Positions 12,132 through 23,242 of a DNA stretch of 64,000 bases are shown here, piece after piece. How positions within the stretch are numbered: the stretch's first letter is position 1; every line of letters starts with the position of its first letter. The notes under the pieces were generated by a model that did not search any database, had not been told where the DNA came from, and was given only the letters and a program-made list of their open reading frames with translations. The stretch lies in contig JAJQJQ010000011.1 in NCBI GenBank assembly GCA_028622995.1, positions 1,860,001-1,924,000 of the forward strand, written 5' to 3'. The DNA is from Panagrolaimus kolymaensis (taxonomy: Eukaryota > Nematoda > Chromadorea > Rhabditida > Panagrolaimidae). Both the position numbers and the translations under genes were made by a program.

Positions 12132-13226
12132 TTATTCGTTTGATTGTATTGAAAGTTGATGAAATGATTTAAATAACATATCAGATTCTGGTCTTAAATA
12201 TAACGATTCATAAAAAACTTTTTGAGCAAATAATCTTTGAATATCTTCTAATGTTATGTAACCATCACCATCAACATCCAGAGTCTAAAAATTTAATATG
12301 CTTTTATTATTTTTTTTTCTTTGCATAAATTATTACTCTAAATTGCTTTCTCGCAAAACATCCTATCCATGGAGGAGATACCTTTTCACCAGATTTATTA
12401 CTACTACTTGATGTTGATTTATCCGCCATTACGCTTTGACTATTGGTGTTATTACTCATATTATGAAACATTCCAAATGCATCACCCGAACAATCCGATA
12501 ATGAAGCATTTAAATTAAACACAGATTTAGTATATTTTACAAAACCAGCTTCATCCACTCTTCCCTAAAAAATTGCTTGTAATAACAAAGCTTTAGCGTG
12601 TAAACTCTACCTGGTCATCAGGCATCATTAAATTAAATGTAAATTGTTCAGCCGAAGTTGATATTGGCGAATGTTGGGATTGTTGACCGTTGCCTTCCAT
12701 TGAACCCGTTTTACGATTAAATGATGAACAAATATCATATAAACAAAAAATTAAATCTTCAAATGTGATAAGTTTTTGTGAGCGTGTACCCGCAATAGCC
12801 ATAAAAAATCTATCTGCAAATTCATAATCTGTTGCCCCTCTAAATATTAAACGAAATACTTGTCTCCATTGTGATTGAGACATTCGACCATTTGATGCTA
12901 TCTTGAAAAAGATTTTTATGAGGGATTGAATTATTTCGTTATTGATGATTTTTGCTAGGATAAAAATATGTATGTACAAACCTGTTTAAAATTTCGATAA
13001 ATAAACATTAACCAATCTCTTCGAAACCCTGTAAGCCTTTGAAGTTCATCCAATGATGGAGGTTGGGTATTAAAGGGGTTTGCGAGCAAATCTTCAACAT
13101 CAATTTCCACATCTAAAATTCAAACATTAAAACAAAAACCTTAAGCAAATGAAAAAAACCTTTAAGTAAAATTTTAAGCAAAGAAGGCGAAATTTTTAAT
13201 TTTCCCATATAATTATTTGCTGCCAT
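12132..13226 (-). CDS. Diverged EF-hand calcium sensor (NCS/KChIP-like)
   Basis: Five minus-strand exons from ATG 13224-13226 to TAA at 12132-12134. The order of segments follows the neuronal calcium sensor/KChIP fold: LQRLTGFRRDWLMFIYRNFKQ corresponds to the conserved helix before EF1, then a first EF region, then ITFEDLIFCLYDI corresponding to the EF2 exit helix, and finally DVDGDGYITLEDI, the only canonical calcium loop. The remaining EF-hands have lost acidic ligands, and a Ser/Asn-rich insert of about 40 residues separates the third and fourth. No N-terminal myristoylation glycine follows the Met. It may bind one calcium or act structurally. Assignment to the family is by motif order, so the exact orthologue is uncertain. 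Confidence 0.75.
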
Positions 13227-14828
13227 TTTTTAGAAAACAAAAGGGGACAAAAAAAAAGAATAGAGTTTTTTTAGAAATAAATTTAAAAAATGGAGGAAAG
13301 GGAGGCGCAGGCGAGGCAGCTGTTGGAGAAAGAATGTATCATCATCATCCATAGCTGCTTCTTCTTCCAACAACAACAAAAAAATGGGTGGTGGCGCGCT
13401 TTTGATAAAAACAGGTGATTGAGCTTTAACTATCGAAATCAAAGCCAATTTATGTCAAAGGTTGCCAGTCAATTAGTAAAAAAAGCATTTTAAAAATCAA
13501 AAAAGTTTCAAAGAAAATTAATTAATTTTTATCTTTTCGATCCGTAATGCCGTAATTTGTTTTGATTGAGTATAAAATTAGTTAAAATTTAGAATAATTA
13601 TGATTGATTTTATTCAATTTATAAATGTCCCATTCCTTTAAATTGATTTTTGGTATCAACAAACAAAACTTAATTTGTCAAAGGCTTTTTTGGGCTGTTT
13701 TTTGTGTTTTTTTTTTCTTTAACGATGGCACTTAAAATATTTTAAAGAAAAATAAAGCAACTTCCTCTCAATTCTGTCCATTTTTTTCTTTTTACAAACA
13801 AACAATAAAAAAAAAATGCAACTTTCAAAAAGTATTTTTTTCAACAACAACAAAACGATAAAGAAAAAAAGAAAGCGAGAAACAACCAACTAACAACAAC
13901 TACTCACTCACCATCATCATAAAAGCAAAGCCAAAATTGAAAGCGACGCAATGACCAATAAATTTGTCGAAAAAACGAATTACCAAATTTAAATTTAAAT
14001 GTTTGAGTTCCAAATTGTCTGAAAAAGAGGACATCAATAAAAAGAATTTTTTGCAAATTGCAATTAACAATCTTTTTTAAATCTAGATTTCCGTGGATTT
14101 GTCAGACGCAGACAAAAAAAATATGAGAAAGATATGGCTTTATGGAAAATGCATGATGAACGTGTGCTATTTCTATTTTAAATTTACTTTTTTCTTTCTT
14201 TTATTAAATTAATACAATTATATGTTTGTTTGCTCCAAAAAAAGCTTGCTTGCGTGTGGTGGTACTCAAAACGTAGAAAAATATGTTAAAAGCTAATTTT
14301 GTTTTTCTTTATTTTTCCTCTGTTTCACATTACGAAGAAGTATTTGGATATGAAAGATATTTTTAAAGAGATAAACTAACTCTCTGAAAAAATTAAATAT
14401 TCAACCCAAGAATCAACTTTTAAACGACAAAACAATTGAATACTTAAAACTTTTTTTTGAGTATAAAAAAGAGTTAAAACGAAATAGCGTGGGAAAAAGG
14501 TTTTAATGAGGATATTGCGTAATTGAGTTTTTTTTTATTGAGCCCTTAAAAATTAAGTTTAGGCTAAACTACAGTATTTTAAAATTCATAATTATGAATT
14601 TTTACATCAAGTAAAAGGCAGAAAATACACGCTTAAAAAGGATCACTTTCCAAATATTTTTTCTGTACATTTAATCGCTGCTTGGAAAAAAAGCTATAAA
14701 GCTTGATATTTTTAATGGTGTACTAAAAAGAATTAAGGGTCACGTGTAAACAAAAAAATTTATTTTCTTTATCTGGTAGCTAATATTAAAATCGTAAAAA
14801 ATGATTCCCAAAATTGTCAATTTAAAAC
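13227..14828. other. Intergenic or long intron, no gene seen
   Basis: About 1.6 kb of A/T-rich DNA. It may be the intron or 3' continuation of the Arg/Gly-rich exon at 14829-15056, but no second exon with compatible phase is convincing. That exon ends in phase 2, whereas the calcium-sensor exons begin with their own ATG. Confidence 0.4.
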
Positions 14829-15056
14829 TTACTTCTCTAAAGTTCGTTGCTTTTCCGAAGAAGTTCGTTTCATTCTTGTAATCCTATTTGAAGCATTTCC
14901 ACCTATTCCTCCTGTGGATGACGTAGGATAACGACCACCACCACCTCCACCACCACGTCGAAGTTGATTTCGACCTCCAAGATTCCAATGTTCGAAGGAG
15001 TCACTTCTTCGACGACGGAGACTTTGAAAAGTGCGATGTCGTATCGCTGTCCACAT
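14829..15056 (-). CDS. Orphan Arg/Gly-rich exon
   Basis: An open frame starting at ATG 15054-15056 encodes about 75 residues: MWTAIRHRTFQSLRRRR, then SFEHWNLGG, a poly-Gly run and KRTSSEKQRTLEK. It stops at an excellent donor (AGAA|GTAAGT) at 14828. G/C content and codon use are clearly higher than in the surrounding DNA. It looks like a first coding exon whose partners lie downstream on the minus strand across a long intron. A variable N-terminus of the neighbouring calcium-sensor gene is possible, but the splice phase does not match its second exon. Function unknown. Confidence 0.4.
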   Translation of the reverse strand: MWTAIRHRTFQSLRRRRSDSFEHWNLGGRNQLRRGGGGGGGRYPTSSTGGIGGNASNRITRMKRTSSEKQRTLEK

Positions 15057-18000
15057 TCTTTCTTGCTTATTTTTTTTTCGTGCCCTTTTTTAGTTTGTTT
15101 GCTGCAAAAAGGCGGAGTTTCTTCATTGCAAAAAAAAAAAGAAGGAAAGAATTAGAATCGAAAGCAAGAATGCCTTTAACAGCACGAGCAACAACATCGC
15201 GTTATTCGAAGGTTTTTTTAAAGCTAAAATGAAAATAAAAATAAAAGCTTATTATTTGCTAAAATAATCTTTTATCTTCTCACTCATTTCGGTTGCATAT
15301 CTTCAAGGGCTCAAGGGAATTATAGCAAGGATAAATGAGGAGGTAAAGAGAAGTAAATACATAGGAAAAAGATCAACGAAGAAAAAAAGAATAACCTTAA
15401 AAGAAATTTTTAACTGTCAATAACAAATACGTAAGGAAAATTTGTAGGTGGATTTATGTCAACACTTTTTTCTTATCACTTTCTAAATTAAAAAAGGTAT
15501 GACAGTTATAAACATTAGTATCGAAGATCATACGACAACTACTGTCTAAAAGATGTTAGTCGTATTCTGCAATTCTTACTAAAAATATTTTCCAAAAAAA
15601 TCTTTACATTTTTACATTTCATCGAGAATTTTTATTAAGGATTTTATAATTTATCTTTAAAATAAAATTTGGTTTTAAAACCACATTAAAAAATTTTCTA
15701 AACCTGAATACTTTCTCTAATTTAAAAAAAAAGCCTTTTTTCAAAATGGCAATTTTTGTCCATTTAAAACCTTCCAAAAAATGATAAAACTGAAACAAAC
15801 ATGACCCTCTTCTCTCCTCCATATGTCCATTTACCAAAAAATTAAGCTAACTTTAGTTTGTATTTTTCTATTTTTCTGGAATAGCTCCAGCCTGCCTTCA
15901 TAATTGTCTCCCTAATGAATACTCAGGATTTTGACGTCATTGCTCGCTCATCAAGAGAGAGAGAACGAGAACCAAAAGAAAGTAATAAACAATTTATTAT
16001 TTTTATTATTAAAAAAAGGGATGATATTGTTTTGAAATTAAAAATATTTGCACGTTGTTTAATTTAAAAATTCTGCAAATTTAGAAGTAAAATAAAAAAA
16101 GCCACAAGGATTTTGAAGTTAGTGATAAATTTTTCAAAAATTACATAGTAGACGATAGCCAAATATAATAGCTGCATTAGATTGCGAGCAAAAACTAAAA
16201 TGATTCGAAGTAATTTTCGTTTTTTTAAATATGCTTTTTTGTATCAAACTACTGTAATCTGATTAGCGGCAACGAAATGTACATACATACATATTTGATA
16301 AGAAGCTTGTAGAAAATATTTTTTTGCCACAAAAGCTTCTCAAGAATCTTGCACAATTTGCAAAAAGTGGAAAGATTTTCGCAAGCATATGCTTTGGATG
16401 GTAAAATTAATTAATCGTTGGTTCATTTTTTTAAATACGACAAGGAAAAGGATATTTTTTGAAAGTATTAAATATATATCAGAGAGATACTTAAATCGTT
16501 ATATAAAGGGTTTTCTTTGATATTTGGATGGATATTGGTCGTCTAAAATGATAGCAAGAATTTTTTTTGTGCTTTTCATCTAACAAAGCTTTTTTTAAAC
16601 AATTATTCTCAAAATCTATCTACAGTAACTCTCTGCAGCCGTGCTTCTGAAGAACCTTACATTTCCTAAACTTTCATTTTTAATATTTTAATCCTTAATG
16701 AAACTTTCAAATATATACCATTTTTCCCTTCTCACATTTTTTTACTTATCCTAAAACCTATCTCCACATACATACTTTGGGGAAATTCAATAAAAGGCCT
16801 TTTTATATTTTGTAAATGCAATCTTTCTCCTTTCCTTCCGCTTTTGTTTCATTTTAATTTCCAATTTCCACCACCATATAAAATGAGCCCACATGAGGCT
16901 GTTGCTTCTTCATCCACCCTGCCTGCTTGTTTGTTTTTTGTTTCAATCCAATTAATTTTTTTTACATTTTTTGTTTAAAAAAATAAGAATCATAAGATTC
17001 ATTGCAAATTGATTCCATGAAGAAAAACATAAGGGACCAAAAAATACGTATTAATTCTTTGAAACTTTTTGAAGCTTGAGCGCATTTTTTTTTTAATAAT
17101 TTGCTAGATTTAGCGTGAAACGTAAAAAAGTTGTCAAAATCATAACACATGCTTTTTTTTATTTTTGGGTTGCAAAAAATTGCAATGCCTTTTTCTGGCT
17201 ACCGTGAGGAGCTGAAGTGAAATACATTACAAAAAATTCAAAAGTTTAGAAAAAATTAATGCAAGAAATTTGCGGATTTTAAAAGCAAATAAAAGAGATT
17301 TAAATAAATGCAAAGAAATATTATCGAAGAAAATAAAAAGATACGGTTTCTTGAAAAAAATATTCTAAAACACGTTAGACTGTTACTTAGAAGAAAAGTT
17401 CGAAAAATAAAGTTAAACCTTTTTGAAGCTTAAAATTCAATCTCAAAAAAAACTTCTAAAGAAGAAAGGTGGTGAAAATTTATGACGCGGAAAAATCGCA
17501 AAAAGGTATCTCTCAAAAAAAATCCTTAAAAAGTTTATAGTACTTTTTGTTCGTAGAAATTTCATAGCAAAATGAAAAATTATCGTTGTACAACATTGCC
17601 GTATAAAAAAATAATAATAACTTGTATGTGTAGTCGCAAATGAAAAACATCAAACAACAAAAATTAAAGAAAAATGAAGCTCCTTGAAGACTAATAATAA
17701 TAATAACGTGAAAGGCAAAAGAAAAAATTCTTCGCTATTGGCACTCTAATAATAACAACATAAAAAAGAATAAAAGAGAATAAAATTCAACATAAAAAAA
17801 ATAAGTAGAGAAGAACCTTTGAAATGCAGACCACTTCCATGTCATGTCTTCTCTTTCTTGACTTCTTATTTTATTTATTTTATTTTATTTTACTTTCAGT
17901 TTTATCATTTTTCATTTCCTTTACTTTTACTTTATTTCAAGTAGAAAAAGAAAAAACTATTTATATTCACATTTTTCGTATACTTTTTTTATTATTAAAA

Positions 18001-18274
18001 TACAAATTTAAATATAAATCTTGAGCGTGCGTATGTATGTCTGCTTTGTGTCAAAAGAAGAAAGAAACATGTGATTTAATATTGTAGGCTTTTCATTAAT
18101 ATTTTTATGTAATGATTTACATTTATGAATATGCTCATACAAACAAAAAAATAAGTTACAAATGCCAAAAAGTGAAAATACAATAATCATAGCACAACAA
18201 AGTTAAAATAATACAAACAAAGTAAATCAAGTTTACAATATCACAGATATTTCTTTCATTGGAAGTTTGATAAA
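15057..18274. other. Intergenic stretch, no gene seen
   Basis: About 3.2 kb of A/T-rich DNA with only low-complexity open frames (for example 17824-18024, Phe/Leu-rich). A palindromic TGACGTCA lies at 15932-15939. A TATAAAA motif near 16877 sits in a locally less A/T-rich patch (16860-16940), but no coding exon follows. Confidence 0.4.
15932..15939. promoter_or_regulatory. CRE-type palindrome TGACGTCA
   Basis: A perfect 8-bp cAMP-response/bZIP site. It lies at the upstream side of the orphan Arg/Gly-rich exon, about 0.9 kb away. A single match can occur by chance, so this is only a candidate. Confidence 0.2.
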
Positions 18275-19825
18275 TTATTGTTTTTCGAAAATTACTTCGT
18301 AATCAACAATCAATTTTGCACAAAAGTTATTTAAATGAATTATTTGAGTTATAGGCACTTGTTGATCAGTTGGCCATGTTAAATTTGGACCAAACACTAC
18401 TCCAAGGTTATCAGGTGTCATCAAATTCTTATGAGAATGTGCAGCAACTTCGGTTAAAAATTGAACCACAGTTTTGAGTAAGAGAAAATTGGAAGGTTTT
18501 AAAGTCCAAACGAAATTTCTAACAGCTTCAGTATTGGATTTGGGTTCTGAAAAAAACATATTAAAAGAGTAATAGGATGATGATAAGGAAGAGTGTTTAC
18601 CTTGGATTTCAAGCAGCTTTGGATACAATTTATTTGTTATTACAGGTTCACCAAGACTTCGAAGGAATGTTTTAAGTAATACAGCAGCATGAATAACAGC
18701 TTTATCCATGTTGTTAACATATTCAGGATCATTTATCCAATCGACCTCTTTGCCTAAAATTAACTGTATGGTTCAAATAAACTATGAAAAAATCGCTTAC
18801 CTAAATTAATTCTTTCTTGCAATCTTGTAATCGCATTTAATTCAGCAGATCGGCGAAAGATTCCTTCAATTTCTAAGCCATAATTTCTTAAGAATTCTAT
18901 CAATGAAACAACCAACGGAGGTACCATGTAATCAGGATGATTTTCCAAAATGCTAAAAATATGTCAAGTGTTAATTATAAAAAAATGACAAACAAGCTTA
19001 CAACTCTAAAGAAACATTAAATTGTTGAGTTGGTCTTGGTGGAGACGGAGGAGCCGGTCGTCCAAATAATAATGCCTTCTTAGAAGTTGAAACAAGGCTC
19101 ATATCATGATCAATAATAACTTGAGGAAGATTAAGTTGAGCGATACGAATATAAGTATTGAGTTCATGAAGGTAATTTACATAATGCACTTTACGTTCAA
19201 ATTTAAGTGAAATAAATGGTTTAAATATATTCCATACGATTCTAATAAACGTTGAAGGATGTACTAGGAATAAAGCTTTCAAATTTTTCTTATACCTGAA
19301 ACACACAATGTTAAAGATAATAATAGAGCAGTAATATACCTTCGATCCAATACTTGATAAGCTTGCACCAACCACTTTAATGGTGGCTTATTATTGCTTT
19401 GTAAACCATAATGACAATAAACAATTGAGTAATCCAAGTCCACGAATTTATCAAGCGTATGTTGTAAATACCGTAGAAATTTTTGATGATCAAGTTCTCT
19501 ATTCGATGGAAGACGATAAGCATAAATAACAATGATTGGCCTAAAAAGAAGATTACTGAAAAAAAGAAAACTTGGAAAAAGAAAGTCCTCACCTTGCAAC
19601 CAAATCTCCATCAGCAATAACATCAACAATATTATAACGAGCAATATCCGAGAAATTTTCACTGAATGGATCTTCAAGTCCCGTTGTTCCTAATTCACGT
19701 TCAAAATTTTCACTTTCAAGAAATTGATGTTGATTATCTGATGGTGTTAGCATATCATCTTCTTCAAAGCCATTCGATGGTTCAACAAATTCATCATTTT
19801 TTGATGATGAACTTGGAGCTGTCAT
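18275..19825 (-). CDS. p50RhoGAP-like GTPase activator (CRAL-TRIO/BCH + RhoGAP)
   Basis: Starts at ATG 19823-19825 (MTAPSSSSKNDEF) directly after a splice acceptor and ends at TAA 18275-18277. An acidic N-terminus of about 60 residues is followed by a BCH/CRAL-TRIO domain (PIIVIYAYRLPS, DYSIVYCHYGLQ, YKKNLKALFLVHPSTFIRIVW), a proline stretch (RPAPPSPPRPTQQF) that could bind SH3 domains, then a RhoGAP domain: PPLVVSLIEFLRNYGLEIEGIFRRSAEL with the arginine finger in GIFRR, LLKTFLRSLGEPVI, and NLGVVFGPNLTWP. Domain order and length (roughly 440 residues) match ARHGAP1/p50RhoGAP and C. elegans RGA-1. It should switch off Rho/Cdc42 GTPases in the cytoplasm. Confidence 0.9.
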
Positions 19826-19827
19826 AA

Positions 19828-19842
19828 CTAAAAAAAACAAAT
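19828..19842 (-). promoter_or_regulatory. Splice acceptor at the RhoGAP start (probable trans-splice site)
   Basis: On the minus strand a run of eight T ending in AG lies two bases before the ATG. No upstream coding exon is visible, so spliced-leader addition is likely. Confidence 0.5.
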
Positions 19843-21408
19843 GTAAAAAAGTAAAGAAGCTTTCAACAAGTTAAATGCATAAAAAATGTGTCAAAAAAAT
19901 CAATTTCACGAAAAGCTAAAATCCTTTTTTTCCTCTTCGTTCATTCGTCTCTCGGGGGAATTATCAAGTAATAGCGTGAGAAAAAAGCTGTTGCCATTAA
20001 AGGCAGTTATTCCATTAAGTAACAACAAGCAAATCTAAGGCAAGCAACAAAAAAAAACTAGGAGAGACATTTCGCGATGAAGAGAAAAAGAATTTGTAAA
20101 AGAAAAAAACGTTTGATTGAGCAAAAAAAAATCGATAGCAGAAAGAAGCGAATGAATTTAAAAAGAAAAAACGGATAAACTGGTATTTTATTAACAAACA
20201 AAAAATGGAGAAGTACACTTTGATGAGAGACTTCGGTGATCCTTCTCTCCTGATTCGTTGAATTCAATATTTCAATGATGTTGGTTTGGATCATTGCCAA
20301 TAATAATATAACGCGATCGCGGTGAGAAGAGAATGTTTTCTTCGATACAGTTTATGTTTAAAAAAAAATTACCCGAACTTTAAAAGCAACAACTTGAAAT
20401 CTCAAAAATTTTATTTATTAATTCAGCCAAACTATGTACATATAAATATGCTGGAGGTATGTTTCAGCGATGACGAACATATCCTTCAAAAGCATAAGAT
20501 TTTTATTTATCTTGCGAATATTTTATAAGTTTTCACACATATTTTCTTTTAATCTTGTTAGTTCCTTTTTTTCTCGCGTTTTTTGAAAAAAGGAGCTTTG
20601 ACGTATTTTTGAATGTCTAAAAAGGTGTATGTATGGAGAAAAAAAAGAATATGAAAGAAAAAGAAGAACAAATAACGTCAAAGGACAAAACAAAATTTTT
20701 TTCCTTCTTCTTTCATAGAAGCTACGAAGAAAATGTGTGTTCTTTTCAGCATGAAAAGAAAATTGAAAACGCGTATGTTAGAAAGAAACATAAAAATGAC
20801 TTTGGAATTAAAAGAAAAAAATTTGAAGGAGCATAATTTTGGGTTACCTTCAGGAAAAAAGACCGTCGCAATATCATTCAATAGCGCGAACTTAAATGTT
20901 TGTATCATCAAATTTAATTAATGGTTGTGACGAGGTTAAAAAAAAGCATAATTTGAAACACGTTTATAAAACCGTAAGAAAAAAAAGTACACGATAAAAT
21001 ATTGCTAATGTCGGAGATCTAAACAATCAATGACGTCATTAATTTTTTTTAATCACAATCAACCGTACTTTTTCGTAGTCAGAAAGTGGTGGAAAAATAT
21101 TAACAATTATTAAACATTTTATTTAGTGTTGGTTATGAAAGAGCTAAACAAACTATAAATAAATGGATTTTAGAATTCTTACATATTTCCTTGATTCCTT
21201 TTTTTTAGTTTTAGTAAACGTTTTTCAAATCCGTGTAAAAAAAGGCGGTTTGGCTTTATGCCTGCAATCAGTTTCTTCTGCCTCGGCTTCAAAAAAAAAA
21301 GAACTCTTTTTTACATTTGATTTGAACGTGATTGATTGATTTTATTTCAAAACTTTGTTATAAAAATTTTCAGCTTTGCTTTAATATTATTATTAACAAA
21401 ATTCAAAT
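19843..21408. other. Intergenic region between divergent genes
   Basis: About 1.5 kb between RhoGAP (minus) and the NADAR gene (plus). Open frames near 20058-20300 and 20633-20836 are Lys/Phe-rich and unconvincing. A TGACGTCA palindrome is at 21031-21038, and an acceptor-like TTTTCAG ends near 21373, 35 bp before the NADAR start codon. Confidence 0.4.
21031..21038. promoter_or_regulatory. CRE-type palindrome TGACGTCA
   Basis: A perfect bZIP/CRE site, embedded in AATGACGTCATT, which extends the palindrome to 12 bp. It lies about 370 bp upstream of the NADAR start. Candidate only. Confidence 0.25.
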
Positions 21409-23000
21409 ATGTATGCAAGACCTCGTGGTGGTGGTGGAAGAATAACTAAGAAAGTTCATAATGGTGGACATTCTGTATTTTTCCCTGTAAGTTTTTTAAA
21501 AGCTTTTATGATTTTTTAAAACTTCATTTTTTTAGTATGAAGGACTTTCTGATGATACTGAATCTAAAGAATTTCCAGTAACTGAAAACAACTTTGAATT
21601 TTTCCATGGTTACAATAATATGTTTACTTTACAATTCTGGGTAATCTTTTTTTATTATTATTGATGCTGCCTTTTACTTATCATGTTTGTTTTAGACCGA
21701 TATTAGTATCGATGATATCGTATACAGAAGTGTTGATCATTACTACCAAAAGATGAAAGTTTTTGATTTGACTAAAGATGCAACTGACAGATTCGGTGAT
21801 CCTAAAATTAAAAACTTCAGTGGTGTTGCAAAAGAAATTCTTCGTGAAAAAGGAGTAAGTTTTTATTATGTTTATTCTTTAATGCATTAAGAACTTCAGG
21901 TTACTCGTAAAACAGTCGATGAATGGCGAACAACTTGTGGCGTTGAAATCATCCAAAAAGCATTACTTGAAAAAGTTAAACAAAGCACAGCTTTTCGTGA
22001 ACATCTTCTTTCAACTAGTGATAAAATTATTTGTCATCCATTTCCACTGGATGATTTCTTTGGTACGGGCTGTCCTATTAAATATGTCAAAGATTGGGCT
22101 GGAAGCAAACAAAAGAAAGATGAAAAGCTAATGGTATGATACCATTATCGTATTTTATATGTAAAACTTCTTTCATTTTCAGTTTCCTATTGGATTTCCA
22201 CTTAGTACCAAAACAGCTAAGAATGTTCCTATAGTTGGAAAGGGAAGAAATATGTTGGGTGCTATCTACATCGCTCTTCGTGAACAAGTTTGGATCAAAT
22301 TTACTTCATTGCAATACATAATCTGTTGAAATTTTAGATAAAGAATGGAAAGCTCAATGAATTAGTTGTTTCATTAACTCCTGTCGACCAGCTTGTGAAA
22401 ATTGTTACCAGGAAGCCAGTAGAAGAATCAACTCGAATTCCAACTGCGAAAATGACACGTCTTGCTCCTCCTGCTGCTTTGAGTAGCGTAAATGCTATTC
22501 CTATTGGTGGTGGTGCTCAACCAAATGTTAACACTTATCAACAATTATCTAATGAATATTCTGGTCATTATTCAACTGGTCAACCGCCAATGATGTATAC
22601 TCCAGAACAACAAAAGCAATTTCAAAATAATCGACCTTCCATTGCTTCTAAACTTCCTGAAGTTCCTGTTGCACCTGATCTTCGTTATTTTAATAGCAAT
22701 CCTCGCCTTCAACCATCTCAAATTCCACAATCTCGTCAACTTCAAGGAAGACCTGCCAACACGGTTGATCAACTATATGCAAACTATCAGTCGCAGCAAA
22801 CTCAATATCAGCAACAACCCCAACGTCCTAATGGTCCAAGTTATGCTAGTCTTGCTGCACAAAATCAAGATTTCTCAATGGATGTTGATGCTATGGGAGG
22901 AAATTCTTCTGCAAATACACATGTTACTCGTCAACATTTTCAACCAGCTGGTGCAAATAATCAAAGTATGTATCAAGGACAATATGATTGGCAATGGTAA
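21409..23000 (+). CDS. NADAR-domain protein (YbiA/DUF1768 family) with Gln-rich tail
   Basis: Six exons from ATG 21409 to TAA 22998-23000. A short Arg/Gly-rich start (RPRGGGGRITKK) precedes a NADAR domain: a FFHGYNNMFTLQFW entry strand, then DIVYRSVDHYYQKMK (family consensus YxSVEHYYQ), a helical middle, FFGTG, and KGRNMLGAIYIALRE (family GxNMLGxxLMxVR). The C-terminal 200 residues are Pro/Gln/Asn-rich and probably disordered. The family is known for N-glycosidases: YbiA acts on riboflavin-pathway intermediates, and bacterial NADAR proteins remove ADP-ribose from guanine. A hydrolase of an ADP-ribose-type N-glycosidic bond is the reasonable inference; the substrate here is unknown. A bacterial-type catalytic domain with host-like introns and tail implies an old, domesticated gene. 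Confidence 0.85.
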
Positions 23001-23242
23001 ATCGTGCAAAGTTTTATGGTTCCACTTTGATCTCAAATTGTTAAAGAATTTTTTATTACACAAGAAGAGAAGCATTACTGTTTTTAAGCCTTTTATCATT
23101 TTTTAAGATTTTTGTTTTATTGTATTGCATATTTTTTTATCAGGGAATGATCTAAAAGGCTTTCTTTTTTTATTGGTTCTCTTTTTGTGATGTTTGCATT
23201 GTTATTATTTTTTAATAAACTTTTTTTTTTTTAACTGTTTTA

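Noticed and set aside
20058..20911. Overlapping Lys/Phe-rich frames between RhoGAP and the NADAR gene
   Set aside because: Antisense pairs in A/T-rich DNA. No conserved motif and no exon joining.
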